This document shows, piece after piece, positions 11,886-26,590 of a DNA stretch of 64,000 nt. The notes beneath the pieces were generated by a model. It did no database searches. It was given only the letters and a program-made list of their open reading frames with translations, and was not told the DNA's origin. This stretch comes from Ceratopteris richardii (taxonomy: Eukaryota; Streptophyta; Polypodiopsida; Polypodiales; Pteridaceae), in NCBI GenBank assembly GCA_020310875.1, contig CM035407.1, forward strand, positions 89,910,632 through 89,974,631. The letters are read 5' to 3'. Numbering within the stretch: the stretch's first letter is position 1; each line of letters begins with the position of its first letter. Position numbers and translations under genes: made by a program.

Positions 11886-12102
11886 GATGAAATGAGTGCT
11901 AAAATCTCAACTCACAAACTAGCACTCTGATGGAGATTTTGACTGCACGAATGGCTTCAAAATGGGGCTAAACCCTAGCGCACCTGGTGAAATGTTTCTT
12001 GACTACTGAAATTCACAGTTCTATGCTCCAAAGTCCATTTGCACAGTTAAAGTGTGCGCCCGCCGCGACGCAAAAAGCCGAAACTTGAGAAGAAGTTGAA
12101 CT

Positions 12103-12116
12103 TGTTTTGATACCAC
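12103..12116 (-). other. Copia-1 A primer-binding site
   Basis: Read on the minus strand, GTGGTATCAAAACA follows the LTR end ACACCCAACA. It is a variant of the TGGTATCAGAGC iMet primer site. Copy D has TGGTATCAGAACA at the same place. Confidence 0.8.
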
Positions 12117-12408
12117 TGTTGGGTGTGTGTAGAAGTGCGAGAGACACACAAGAAGCACACACAAGGAGCACAAACGCAACAATACACACAGAGAAGACGA
12201 TGGCTAGAATAGCTCACTCTATTGATGATGAACTGAATTGAAGTAACTGTTGAATAATATCCCTAAGTACAAAGTACCACCACATATGAGAGTATCAAGT
12301 ATGTGGTAACATGGGGAAAAAACCTCTAGCCAGCACTAGAGTAAAAAGTGCCCATGTATAGGGAAAATGTTCACATCAAAGCTACTCAAGGAACACATAA
12401 GTGTAACA
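12117..12408 (-). repeat. Copia-1 A 5' LTR
   Basis: This 292-bp sequence has TG...CA ends (TGTTACACTT...CACCCAACA on the minus strand). It is repeated at 35,406-35,697 (same length, roughly 95% identical) and as the 3' LTR of copy B at 19,093-19,387. The paired 3' LTR of this copy is missing. Confidence 0.92.
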
Positions 12409-13480
12409 AGTGTTACCATTAGTGTCCATGTGAAAAGCCAATGGCCACCGAACACTTGTTTGTATATGTTCTTCAATAAAACATATAATGGCCTGGTGAG
12501 TCACAGACTCTAAGTTCGACCCCATTTTGTAAGACCTAAGAAGTCTATCTTCGTGCTCCCTGTGTACTGTGTTTTTTTGCGTATTCTAAAGCCTATGTGT
12601 GGAGTATTCCGTGCGGCCTTATGAGCTCAGTTTTCTACTCCAAGCATATCGTCACGGAGCTCTCGAGACGAAGAGCGCACTGTGGTGCATCAACAACCAT
12701 TGGCTTCCTTGGGTGCATGTGAGGGAGGATCTCAATGATCAAGGAAGATAGAGGTTCCTGGTACTTCCCTGGAGGTAACCCATCCCAGTATTGTTCCCCC
12801 TAGAGCTCCCTTAATCGTGGAAATCTCTTCCCACTAAGCTAGACTCTTGTGGTGTTTGAAGAAGCGGAAAGACTAAGGTTGACGTTACCTTGAACATGTC
12901 TTGGTCCCTCAAAGCTTCATTCTTTGCTTTCAAAGCCTATTTTTGAAGCATTCTTGGGTGTCTCTTGGAGCCATTTTGGAGTACTTTTGCACATAGTTCT
13001 CTTCACACAGGTCCAAGAACATCAAGGAGAGTGTTCTTTCTACTTCTCGGATAAAAAATATCAACCTTTGGGGCTATGTTTTCAGCCACACCCATAAAAC
13101 TACAGGTTTCTCGAAACGTTTTTAGTTTTGGTGGGAGAAGTTGCTCCAAATTTATGTACATTTTTTGAGCCTAAAACATCAGATTTGATAGACACTTGCA
13201 GGTGTTGTTGACTAGTTTTCGGGCTATGCATTCAGCCTTTTAGTGTCATTTTACTGCATATACTAAGCACATACACACCATGTACGCTTTTGTGGATACC
13301 ACTTATGTACGTCCATGTGGTCATTGATATAGAGGTTACGTTTTTGCATAAAGCCTTTTATGTTTGCAAAAGAGGTTTGTGGTGAGGTTTTCTTAACTAG
13401 GAGACACCCAAATGTCGGGGTCTCTTCACTGATGCAGGTGGAAGACTTACCCAGCTTCACCATAAGAGATGTATGATAGT
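12409..13480 (+). repeat. Dispersed repeat X, copy in spacer 1, with 5S-like module
   Basis: This non-coding repeat recurs at 35,698-36,905 (+), 26,590-27,733 (+), 46,985-48,130 (-), 55,637-55,950 (-, partial) and 61,350-62,230 (+, older). It begins near GTGTCCATGTGAAAAGCC and contains an antisense 5S-rRNA-like segment. In other copies a TAGTATCAGAG or TGGTATCAAAGC site resembles an iMet primer site, so X may be a TRIM- or LARD-like retroelement without coding capacity. Copia-1 lies directly against or within its 5' end. I see no protein gene in it. Confidence 0.75.
12771..12826 (-). repeat. 5S rRNA-derived module in repeat X (spacer 1)
   Basis: The minus strand corresponds ungapped over 56 bases to the 3' half of plant 5S rRNA, from the box A region (TTAAGCG-like) to the box C region (GATGGGTGACC-like). 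This copy has a few more differences than 36,202-36,257. Confidence 0.65.
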
Positions 13481-15456
13481 TGTTCATAGGTGCTTGATAA
13501 GCTTAGTTGGCTTCTATTGGGTAACTGATTATATGGAGTGGAGTCAGTGATTCACTATGCACGTAAATATGTCAGTACTTGCAGTTTTATGATATTTTGG
13601 CACTAGACATATGCTCATTTTACAGAGGATACTCTGGCAAAATGGTTCTAGATTTTTGGTTTAGTCAACTATACAGTGGTCCATTTATGCTTTGATACAC
13701 TTATTTTTTGGTGTTTGGACTTCTCTAGCTCCATTATCATGCTATTTAGTTCTCTACCATCATGGCATTAGAGGTCTCAGGCACATCTGGTGGATGAAGG
13801 TCTAGTGCCAGCGTTCCGAGGAGAAGCTATAACTTGTAGGGCAGAGACCATTTTAAGATCCGAAAATTTGATGGCACAAAGTTTGCTCTATGGAAGAATC
13901 AAATTAAAGATGTGCTGATTCAAAGGAGGCAATGGAAGCCAGTAAATGGGATTTCAAAGAAGCCTATTGACATGGATGAAGATTGAGATGAGTTAGATGA
14001 AATGGCTAGGTCTACCATTTTCTTGCACCTGGCAGATAATGTTTACATTATAATATTAGAATGTGAAAGTGCAGAGGAGCTTTGGAAGAAGTTATGCAAT
14101 ACATATGAAAAAGAGATGACATCAAATAAAGTGTATCTCATGAGACAATTATATGAACTTCACATGAAGGACATCGATAGTGTTGCTGCTCATCTAAATG
14201 AATTTGATGCTATATTCTCCTAGTTAAAGGCTCAGAAAATGGATATGGATAATGAAATGAAATCAGTATTGTTGTTATGCACCTTGCCATCATCATGGGA
14301 CACATTTTGCATATATATTAGAAATAGTGCACCTGTTGATAAGCTCCTTTATGATGACATATGTGGAGCACTCTTGAGTGAGGAGATTTGTAGAAAATCT
14401 ATGGTTGGCACTCAAAGTGGTGATGCATATGATGTTCATGATTCTTACCAAGGAAAGAATCAACAACATGGCAGGAGCAAGAACAAGGAAAAGAATGGTC
14501 AACAGAATAAGAGTAGAAGTAAATCAAGGAAGAGGGATACTGAATCCCATTATTGTCATAAGAAAGGACATATGAAGAAAGATTGTTATGCATTAAAGAA
14601 TGCTAAAGGTAAAGGACAGAATGTTGATGGGCATGTTCAACAGCTACCTGCACCATCTACTTTGACTGTGAAGATTGAAGAAATTAATGCTATTTCTCAT
14701 CATGCTGATGTGTTGACACTTGATAGTACTGTGCCAACTCAGGCGCTTATGGCTGATTCTCTTTCCCACATATGGCTGCTAGATTTTGGAGCTTCTTTTA
14801 ATGTGACACCACACAGACAATGGTTCTCTAATTATGCAGCAAACTCTCTTGGTACCGTGAGACTTGGTGACTCTTACCAGTATGATGCTGTGGTGATTGG
14901 AGATGTGGTTGTGCATTTTATTGATGGTTCAAAATTTCCTATGCATAAGCTCCTCTATGATGACATATGTGGAGCACTCTTGAGTGAGGAGATTTGTAGA
15001 AAAATCTATGGTTGGCACTCAAAGTGGTGATGCATATGATGTTCATGATTCTTACCAAGGAAAGAATCAGCAACATGGCAGGAGCAAGAACAAGGAAAAG
15101 AATGGTCAACAGAATAAGAGTAGAAGTAAATCAAGGAAGAGGGATACTGAATCCCATTATTGGCATAAGAAAGGACATATGAAGAAAGATTGTTATGCAT
15201 TAAAGAATGCTAAAGGTAAAGGATAGAACGTTGATGGGCATGTTAAACAGCTACCTGCACCATCTACTTGGATTGTGAAGATTGAAGAAATTAATGCTAT
15301 TTCTCATTATGCTGATGTGTTGACACTTAATAGTACTGTGCCAACTCAGGCGCTTATGGCTGATTCTCTTTCCCACACATGGCTGCTACATTTTGGTGCT
15401 TCTTTTAATGTGACACCACACAGACAATGGTTCTCTAATTATCCAGCAAAGTCTCT
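13481..15456 (+). mobile_element. Copia-2 5' part, copy in spacer 1 (broken)
   Basis: This is the gag region of a second Ty1/copia family: the MALEVS start near 13,761, FDGTKFALWKNQIKDVLIQR (about 13,870), the UBN2-type ECESAEELWKKLCNTYEKE block, the CCHC knuckle SHYCHKKGHMKKDC (about 14,547-14,590) and a protease-like WLLDFGASFNVTPHRQWF block. It ends abruptly where it joins Copia-1 copy B. The same family recurs at 36,906-40,053, 32,767-34,520 (-), 54,720-55,636 (-) and 58,505-59,402. No LTR of this family could be defined. Confidence 0.88.
14339..15456 (+). repeat. Internal tandem repeat of about 0.6 kb in Copia-2 gag
   Basis: The stretch from AAGCTCCTTTATGATGACAT (14,340) to about 14,947 is followed by a second copy from about 14,948 to 15,456. 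The knuckle and following region therefore occur twice in tandem. The second copy is highly similar to the first. Other Copia-2 copies in the window carry this region once. Confidence 0.9.
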
Positions 15457-16200
15457 AGCACTTGCTATCTCACAAAAGGGGAAAAGCAAGTATGGTTCAG
15501 CTTTGGGTTCATCAAAACCAAAGCCTCAAGCTTCCTCTTCCACTCATTCCTCTAATGATAGTGATTTGCAAAAGAAGAAGAGATGCAAATATTGCTGGAA
15601 GGTTGGTCATACTATTGATGAGTGTAGAAAGCTTGCTAAACGCAATGAAAAGAAGAAGGAATCCGGCATGTCTATTGCTGAAAATTCAGCAAATGCAAAG
15701 AATGATGAAGTTAACATGGCTCAAGATTTTTGGGCATGTGTTGTTACATGTCATTATGATGCTTCTTTGGGTTCTAAATGTATGGTTGTGAGTAAGGCTG
15801 ATTCGGATTGGTTCTTTGATAGTGGTGCTTGAAAGCATATAACATCATGCAAAAGATTTTTTCTCTCTTTGAAAGATGCACCCAAAGGAGGACATGTGGT
15901 GTGTGCAAACAATGCCTCTTATCCTATCATTGGAGTAGGAGAAATTGAGCTTACGACTACAAATGGAGGTGTGATTCTCTTGAAAAATACATTGTATGTG
16001 CCCGATATCAAGAAGAACTTAATTTTAGTTCCGTTGATTGCCAAAGGTGGACTTCATGTACACTTTGTTGATGATAAGTGTATGGTTCATGATTTCTGAA
16101 ATGGCGATGTTATCGTGATGTCCGATACATTAAGTAATGGTTTGTATCGCATGGATACATACAAGAGGGCTGTCTTGAATGCCTAAGTTGCTCATACTTC
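15457..16200 (+). pseudogene. Copia-1 B gag end and protease remnant
   Basis: It contains the CCHC knuckle CKYCWKVGHTIDEC (about 15,585-15,628) and the protease DWFFDSGA block (about 15,805). The GAG-pre-integrase region follows. It matches copy A at 10,480-11,146. Confidence 0.88.
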
Positions 16201-17560
16201 TTCCATCGCTGAAATGGAGCTTTGACATGCTCGTTTTGGTCACTTGAACTTCAATTGTTTGCTCTACTTGCAAAAGAAGGACATGTTTATTGGCTTGCCT
16301 ACACTTGAGTCCATTGAAAAGCATGCATGTGAAGGTTGCATTCTTGGAAAAATGCATCGTGCTTCTTTTCCAAAAGATAGTCATACACACACTACAAGAA
16401 AATTGCAGCTTCTTCATAGTGATGTATGTGGTCCCGTCAAGACTCCATCTTTTGGGAAGCATGTATATTTTGTTACCTTCATTGATGATGCTACTCCCCA
16501 TACATGGGTGTATCCTATGAAAGCAAAGAATGAGGTATTTTCTTGCTTCAAAGCATTTTTAGCTATGGCTAAAACTTTTTCTTCACAGAAGCTTTTGACT
16601 CTACGCACGGATCGTGGTGGTGAATACATGTCACATGAGTTTAACGCTTTTCTTCATGAAAGAGGTATTTCACACCAATATACAGTGACATATACACCTC
16701 AACAAAATGGTGTTGCTGAGCGTAAAAAGAGAACTCTACTTGAAATGGCACGATGTATGGTTAAAGGAAAGCATCTTGCTAATAAGTTTTGGATGGAAGC
16801 AGTCATGTGTGCAAACTACGTGTTGAATCGCTTCCCTACAAAAGCATTGAGATTCATCACTCCTTATGAGGCTTGGAATGGTCATAAGCCTATGGTTAGT
16901 CATATGCGTGTGTTTGGTTGTTTGGCATATGCTCTTGTGCCATCACAACAACGTCACAAACTTGATGACAAGGCAAAGAAATGTATATTTGTTGGTTATA
17001 GTGTTGAAAGTAAGGGATTTCGGTTATACCATCCATTGGTGAACAGAATTATTGTGAGTCGAGATGTGGTATTTGCTGAAAATTCAGTTTTCCCTCTACT
17101 TGAATGCAAAGAATTGCCAACACTTAGCTCACAAGATGTGTTCGATACACTCATGCCTTTGTTCCAAAATGGTTCACTTGACTATGGCCATGTTGACCAG
17201 CCAATTGAGGTTCAAAGGGCTAAAAAATTCCAGCGAAATAGGGCTGAAAATGCAGAGAATTTCCAGCCAAACATGGCTCAAAAATTTCAGTCAAAAAATG
17301 TCCAAACTACTGGAAATTTCCAGCCACATATAGCTAAACATTTGCATCAAAATATGGCTGAAAATGAGCATGAAATTCAGCCCATGCATGATGTACATAT
17401 TGAAGATGTTTTAAATAATGAACGCATGCGTATCAAGAGTGCACAATCTATGCCAAAGTGGCTGAAACAGACTTCGCAGGACAGCAAATTGAGTGCACCT
17501 TTACTTGGTAGAACAAGATCAAGCTCTCACCATACATCAAGTAATTTTGTGGATTATTCT
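16201..17560 (+). pseudogene. Copia-1 B integrase and linker
   Basis: The HHCC region, the HSDVCGPVKTPSFG block, TLRTDRGGEYMSHEF, PQQNGVAERKKRTLLEMARC and MRVFGCLAYALVPS blocks of copia integrases are all present. The linker carries repeated FQPNMAQKF-like units. This is the best preserved copia integrase in the window, but the element as a whole is broken. Confidence 0.9.
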
Positions 17561-19080
17561 CTTATTGCTACAGCATGTAATGAAGAACCACTTTCTTTTC
17601 AAGATGCATGTGATGATTCACAATGGATGAGTGCTATGCAATTAGAAATGGATTTCACACATAGGAATGGTACTTGGGAGGTTTCATTGATCGCTACAAA
17701 GCTAGATTGGTTGCCAAAGGATATGCGCAACAATATGGCATTGACTATGATGAAACTTTTGCACCTACTTCACGCATGACACCATTCGTACTGTGGTTGC
17801 ATTCGGTGCTCATCGAGGTTGGAAAGTGCATCAGTTGGACATAAAAACAGCCTTCTTGAATGGTGATTTGCAAGAAGAGCTTTATGTGAAGCAACCTCTT
17901 GGATTTTTTACGAAAGGGAAAGAGCATATGGTTTGTCGCTTGCACAAAGCCTTGTATGGTCTTAAGCAAGCTCCACATGCATGGTATGACAAAATCCATA
18001 AGCACTTGATTGCTCTTGGCTTCACATGTAATTCGATTGAAAGCACACTCTATGTACGCAAAAATGGGGCTGATCTTATAGTGCTTGTTCTTTATGTCGA
18101 TGACATACTCTTGAATGGGTCATGTGATGCAAAACTTGACATTCTCATGGCTGATTTGCAGCATACTTTTTATATCACTTATCTTGGTCTTTTGAGCTAC
18201 TATGTTGGCTTTGAGTTTGTATCCGTTGAGGGGGGGAATTGTAATGCCACAAGCAAAGTATGTTGAAAAACTACTTCAGCATTTTGACTTTGAGGATTGC
18301 AAGCCCGTTTCCACACTAGTTGAGACAGGGTTCAGGTTCTCAGTTGAGGATTCCAATGATGCATTTGACACTTCTCTTTATCAGCAAGTTGTGGGATGTC
18401 TTATATATGCATGGAACACAAGGCCAGATATACAGTGTGCAGTTTCCCAGTTGAGTCGATTCATGCATAGCCCTGACACTAAGCATTGGCAAGCGGTGAA
18501 ACGTGTGTTTAGATATCTTCGAGGCACTTTGAACTTAGGTCTCTTTTATGGCAGAGATGTTCAGCCATGCTTGCATGCTTTTACTGATTGTGATTGGGCT
18601 GGTTGTTATGATACTCGCATCTCCACTATTGGTAATTGCTTTTTCCTTGGAGACTCATGCATATCTTGGCTGAGTAAGAAGCAACCTACATTGGCGACAT
18701 CAAGTTGTGAAGCTGAGTACAGGGTAATTTTCACACCTACAGTGCCGGAGTGTATATGGTTGAGACACCTATTGATGGATCTTTGCATGGAGATTGATGT
18801 TTCTACGCATATTCTCACTGATAGTTAGAGTGCTTTGGTTGTTGCACGAAACCCATTGTTTCATGCATGGACCAAACATATTGAGGTGCATTATCACTAT
18901 GTGAGAGAGCGCCTTCATGCAGGAGATATTGATTTGGTATATGTGCCTACACAAGATAATGTGGCAAACATATTCACCAAAGCTCTTCCACGGGATAAGT
19001 TTGAAGCTTTTCGCAAAGCTTTAGGCTTATTACCTTGTGAGGGCCGATCTCTCACTCCCTGTATGTGTTCACATCATTTG
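17561..19080 (+). pseudogene. Copia-1 B reverse transcriptase and RNase H remnant
   Basis: RT blocks [20 protein letters not shown] (17,838-17,897) and VLYVDDILLNG (about 18,090-18,120) are visible. RNase H has DCDWAGCYDTR and SSCEAEYR, then the C-terminal LVYVPTQDNVANIFTKALP (about 18,935-18,990). The remnant is broken. Confidence 0.92.
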
Positions 19081-19092
19081 CTCCAGGGGGTT

Positions 19093-19387
19093 TGTTACAC
19101 TTATGTGTTCCTTGAGTAGCTTTTATGTGAACCTTTTCCCTATACATGGGCACTTTTTACTCTAGTGCTAGCTAGAGGTAGTTTCCCCATGTTACCACAT
19201 ACTTGATACTCTCATATGTGTTGGAACTTTGTACTTAGGGATATTATTCAGCTGTTAATTCAGTTCAGTTCATCATCAATAGAGTGAGCTATTCTAGCCC
19301 TTGTCTTCTCTGTGTGTCTTGCTGCGTTTGTGCTCCTTGTGTGTGCTTCTTGTGTGTCTCTCACACTTCTACACAAACCAAAAAACA
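19093..19387 (+). repeat. Copia-1 B 3' LTR
   Basis: It starts TGTTACACTTATGTG after a CTCCAGGGGG purine-rich end and runs to about 19,387, about 295 bp. It corresponds to the LTRs at 12,117-12,408 and 35,406-35,697 in opposite orientation. Confidence 0.88.
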
Positions 19388-19775
19388 CTATATACTCAAT
19401 TCTAACCTTATGCATTGACACCAATTATAACTTCAGAACTTCATCAATGCCTAAGAATATTAGAGCTTGTTTTGAAAGACTCATGTATCTAGATAATTCA
19501 TGTATGCTCCAACCCTATGCAACTTTACTGCTACATCTAATTAAAGTGATTACAATGTGGTCCATAGATTTTAAATGGGTTTTTATGATCAAATGTAATG
19601 ATGATTTTGCATAAGTGAGTATAAAGAGAGATTGGTAAAAAAGAGGGTATGCATAGACATATGCAATTGGATATGAAAATACATTTATCCCAATAGATAC
19701 TGTTGCTACAATCATAATGTTTATCGGCTGAACTTTTTGAAAACTAAGTACATCAATTAGCAAAATAGCTGACTT
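19388..19775 (-). repeat. Copy of DJ-1 gene 3' flank joined to Copia-1 LTR
   Basis: This stretch matches 22,918-23,306 in the same orientation and 58,156-58,504 in inverted orientation, reaching to the position of the last few codons of the DJ-1 gene. No coding capacity remains. It shows that the outer flank L and the DJ-1 end share a direct repeat. Confidence 0.75.
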
Positions 19776-20843
<1,068 letters not shown>

Positions 20844-22917
20844 TTCTGCAGAACCCATAATTGGGAACGTTGATGACTCCTTTTCCATACAATACCTTTT
20901 ATAGTCCAATTTGACATTCATCCAACATGCAAGTTGGGATTCCCATCAATTGGGTAATGCAAGTTTGGCTTCCCCTCATAATGGGGGCCTTACAAGATGT
21001 GCCTTAGTACATATAATCAGGCGGGGTATAAATTGGTCGTATATTAACACAAGGATCCTAATAATGTTGCCTAAAGACAAGGTCCCTCTCATCTTTGATA
21101 CTTTCTAGATTCGTATTGTTGATAGTGTGGTGGGTCTTCTCGATCTTGTGTGTTTGGTGTGGGGGGAGGATAGGGCTGATATTCAATAAGGCCTCTTTTT
21201 GCCAATCTACTAAGAACATGCTATCTATTAATCAAATACTCTACTTTAGAGTGGTTTGTCACTAAGTGCTCAATGTGATAGTATTGGAGGTTTCCTCAAT
21301 CTAGTGGTGGCCTATGCAATAAACCATATGCTTTCTTGGGCCTCAATAGGTTGAATGATAGCCACCAATTAATATAGTGTTTATGTTTGGATGGCCTCTC
21401 ATGTCCCCTTAGAGGAATGTGGGAGATTGAAGCATTTAGCTAATTTGTTTGCTAGATGATCTAAGGAATTATCTGACTACATGATGGTAGTGCTATTACC
21501 CCTTATGAGAATCTTGGGAGATCTCCAAATATTCAGCTATATTATCTTCAAGGGCAATGCATTCCTCAATGCATTCATCCATAGTGGATAATCATCGAAT
21601 ATAGATGAACTTGCACACTTCATTGCTTGTCAATCCATCCATGAACAATAAGAACATCTTTTCATTGGAGTGTAACTCACGAGGTGGATATCTTGCAATA
21701 TATTTCTTGACTCATGATGTTACTAATCTCATATACCCTAAACTTGATTGATTGTATTCTTGGATGAATAATGAGGTTTCATGTCTAACTCCTCTTTTAG
21801 AGAATTTCCCTCACTTAGTTACCAATTCCATGCACAAAACAATCAAGACCACATTAGAGAAGATCTTTGAGGGTGCGCCAAATGTCTTGTAGTGTAAAGA
21901 AATCATCCACCTAGTCTACTGAGAAAATTTTCTTGAAATTAGTGACATACTCACAAGGATCCCCATGACCTTCATAAGAATCCCTCAAGCATTTGGCACG
22001 TTGATGACGTTGTAGCCTTCTTTTCAAATGGGCTCTTCTAATAAATATCTTTATTTTTAGAAGGATCATGCTTATGACCCTAGATTCTAGTTACTCCTTA
22101 CTGAGTAGCATTTGTCACTTCACTTTGAGCCTACGTAAATCAAGAATCTCAAGTTGTTGTTTGAGTGTCTTCTATGGGTGAGCATACAAACTCTAGGTAT
22201 GCCATTTAAAAACATAGGTTGACCTTCGGTATTGATACTATCCTTTGTAATTTGGTGTTATGAGCTAGAACTCATTCTTGATAGATTCTTCAGAGCTTGA
22301 GACATCTAGTATCTTTTAGGATATGAGATCCTAGATCCTTATGAAAGGGGCACCTACTCCTTTTGAAGGTGAAAAGCTTCAAAACAAATCTCTCATGTCA
22401 ATTGAGTGGTAGGATTCAATTTTGTTTCTTTCGTGCATGATCTTGATCAAGAATAAGGTTCTTTCCACAAATACTTGCTCGAGATCATCTTCACCTTGTG
22501 TCTGTGGGTTCTTTCCTTTGAATTTACTTGTGCCCTCTCCTGAATCCTGAGGCTCTGTCTCTAGGATTTTTAGTCAATATTCATTATGTTTATTTGGAGT
22601 CTTAGTAAAATCATGCGATAATTCTCTCTTTTCTATATAATCATCTCCTACTAGCTTCATTGCTAGGTTAATTATGTAGCAATACAACTTTACCATGTTT
22701 TTTGACTTTCAAAAAATATGGTCCGAGAGGTCTTTTCATTAGAAAAGGCTTTAGCTAATCAAGGGAACTTTACTAGGATTTTTTTTGAAAAGTATGCCTC
22801 GATTAATTTTGGCATCCTCTTCTACTCTCCTCACTACATATAGCTTTCCTTGTTAAAGTTGAGCTAGTACATAATATTACCAACTTCCAAGTACAATAAC
22901 ATCCCCTTGCATCTTAG
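20844..22917 (-). other. Decayed retroelement-like DNA with gag-like traces
   Basis: No open frame of note is present. Minus-strand translation of about 21,550-22,030 gives gag-like text such as FMDGLTSNEVCKFIYI and LRDSYEGHGDPCEYVTNFKK, with many interruptions. Bases 21,783-22,021 recur at 63,762-64,000 in the same orientation. The part 20,844-21,500 shows nothing recognisable. Confidence 0.5.
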
Positions 22918-23306
22918 TCTATGCTCAATTCTAACCTTATGCATTGACAGTGATCATAACTTCTCAACATCATCAACTCCTAAGCATGTGAGATGTTGTT
23001 TTGAAAGACTCGTGCGTCTAGATAATTCATGTATGCTCCAAGCCTATGCAACTTTAGTGCTACATCTAATTAATTAAGGTGATTACAATGTGGTCCATAG
23101 ATTTTAAATGGGTTTCTAAGATCAAATGTAATGATGATTTTGCATAAGTGAGTATAAAGAGAGATTGGTTAAAAAAGGGGTATGCATAGACATATGCAAT
23201 TGGATATGAAAATACGTTTATCCCAATGGATACGATCGCTACAATCATAACGTTTATCCACTCAACTTTCTGAAAACTAAGTAGATCAATCAACGAAATG
23301 GTTGGT
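22918..23306 (-). repeat. 3' flank of the DJ-1 pseudogene
   Basis: It is the inverted match of 58,156-58,504 and the direct match of 19,388-19,775. It holds no gene. Confidence 0.8.
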
Positions 23307-24160
23307 TTAATTTGCAGGAAGTGTATTGATGAAATATTCGGAGAACTGCCTGGTCTTCTCTACAAGTTCTTCCCCTGCTTTACTTGGAGCGCCCACATCA
23401 TATGGGGGCTGTGGGTCGTACTCGATGAGCAACTTAACCATTTTTGCGACTTCCTCGCCTTTCAGGAGAGTAATAAGATGCAATGCCATATCGATGCCTG
23501 ATGATATACCAGCAGATGTTATGATTTTTCCCTGCAAGAAGGAGAAGCGCATGAGTGATTCCAAAACCATGGAGAACGAACATGTCTACTTGTGGGCCCA
23601 AGTACAATGCACTGTAATAAGAAGGACATCCGGCTTTCGCCATTGAAACTCATGCACCTAAGATGGAGAATCTGCAGGAAAGAGAACATAGCCATATCTG
23701 TTCATAACTAGTACTGCCTGCGCGATTCACATCTATGGTGACATCGGCGTCAGCAGTACTGGAAGAACGAAGAGAAGAGATTATCTGGAGAGATCACTTA
23801 CGTGTTGAATGACTCACGTTTCTGTCGGAATAGCTCCATATGCCGCTAGATTTCCATATGGTTCCCAGTGAGTAGTGGCGGTGAGGCCCTCTAAGAGCCC
23901 CGCAAGGGCTCCCGTGCACACAGACGTGGTGTAAGTGCTGGTGATATGAGCCTGTTTGAACATAAAATGAACAAAGCCACAACATTCAGACGACCGAAGC
24001 AACGATCGAAGCAGGAAGTTAGTCAGCCCCGCCGTCCGGCTACAGATCTTGTCGGAAAGCTGAGTTAGTTTCGGAGGAGGTACCTTCTTCAGCCAATCCA
24101 TGAGCGCAGCGTCGTTGACGGCAGTGAAAGCTCCGAAGCTGACGAAGCGCACGGTCACGC
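23307..24160 (-). pseudogene. DJ-1/PfpI isonitrile-hydratase-like pseudogene (5'-truncated)
   Basis: This is an inverted copy of the gene at 57,048-58,155. Exon 3 (23,307-23,531) has the full 225 nt, and its product differs from the gene at one residue (Q to K). Exon 2 (23,802-23,951) is 12 nt shorter, losing four residues just after the nucleophile elbow TSVCTGAL. Exon 1 keeps only its end (to 24,084): the promoter-proximal part with the start codon and a second internal stretch, including the VVPGGPG loop, are deleted. Upstream DNA fuses to the exon near 24,160. Intron 1 has also lost about 20 bp. As host sequence it is a clear pseudogene; splice sites remain GT-AG. Confidence 0.9.
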
Positions 24161-24229
24161 CAGACGAGGAGACGGATGGCTTCTCATTGCCGTTCACATA
24201 TAACGCTTAATCAAGAGCTGTGTGGCATG

Positions 24230-25945
<1,716 letters not shown>

Positions 25946-26590
25946 GTATTTTGACGTACAACATCGTACCTGTATTTGATATTTTTAATGTATTTCTTAA
26001 GGTCTACTAAATTTTTTGACTTCATTTTATGGTACAATATGGCCAAAACGAGCAATACGGCCCTCAGAAATCACCACTGATTTGGTCTCATTATTATCCA
26101 TAGCTGAGACCTCTCTCTCTCATTACAATGTTAACATGTATTTGACACCTCTCTCTCTCTCTCTCATTACTCCGTTAGCATGTAACTTTAGATGTCTATA
26201 GAGATTTAGATGTTGCAATAGACTGAATATTCCAAGAACAATACTTTTGGAACCATAATTTCTAACATGTTTGTGATGAGCGACGTTTAGGACCTCACTT
26301 CAACCAATCGATCAAATAGTAGAAAGAACAAATCTGCAACATCACCAGCAAGTTCCAATGAAAAATCCGGCTGAAATTAGCATTGCATAATCTATAACTA
26401 TGGCTATCAATATAGTTACAAGAGCAGCTTGCAATACAACGGTGTATATAATCATCTATACATGCATGAGCTTGTAAACTCATATAGTGCAAGAGAGAAC
26501 CCAATCCAAAAAGAACAGAAAGATCAAATATTAGAAAGACAAACCTGCAACATCACCAACTTCCAATAAAAAATCAGACCGAAAGGACAA
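25946..26590 (-). other. DJ-1 upstream region, pseudogene copy
   Basis: It is the inverted match of 55,951-56,600, including paired GAGAGAGAGAGGTGT blocks separated by ATGTTAACAT-like words and the GGGCCGTATTGCTCGTTTTGGCC segment. The order of words is conserved in the copies at 48,131-48,790 and 60,060-60,330. Confidence 0.8.

Larger units (their letters stand above)
1002..12408 (-). mobile_element. Copia-1 copy A (Ty1/copia), broken, with nested chromovirus
   Basis: A Ty1/copia element lies on the minus strand: 5' LTR at 12,117-12,408, tRNA-iMet-type primer site, gag with one CCHC knuckle, aspartic protease, integrase, reverse transcriptase and part of RNase H, in the copia order (integrase before RT). 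No 3' LTR is seen; the element ends inside RNase H near 1,002. A Ty3/gypsy element (2,153-9,052) sits inside it between the integrase-RT linker and RT. It is a fossil with several breaks. Copies B (15,457-19,387) and D (34,521-35,697) belong to the same family. Confidence 0.92.
15457..19387 (+). mobile_element. Copia-1 copy B, 5'-truncated with 3' LTR (broken)
   Basis: From AGCACTTGCTATCTC the sequence is Copia-1, in inverted orientation to copy A and without the Gypsy-1 insertion. It contains the rest of gag, protease, integrase, linker, RT, RNase H, a polypurine-like CCAGGGGG and the 3' LTR. It joins Copia-2 at its left end with no intervening bases. Several breaks are present, but a long open stretch (16,244-17,779) spans integrase and linker. 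Confidence 0.92.

Noticed and set aside
16244-17779. Domesticated integrase gene (511 open codons)
   Set aside because: It is continuous with the other Copia-1 parts and a 3' LTR, has no separate promoter, and the matching copy A is decayed; simple young fossil is the better explanation.
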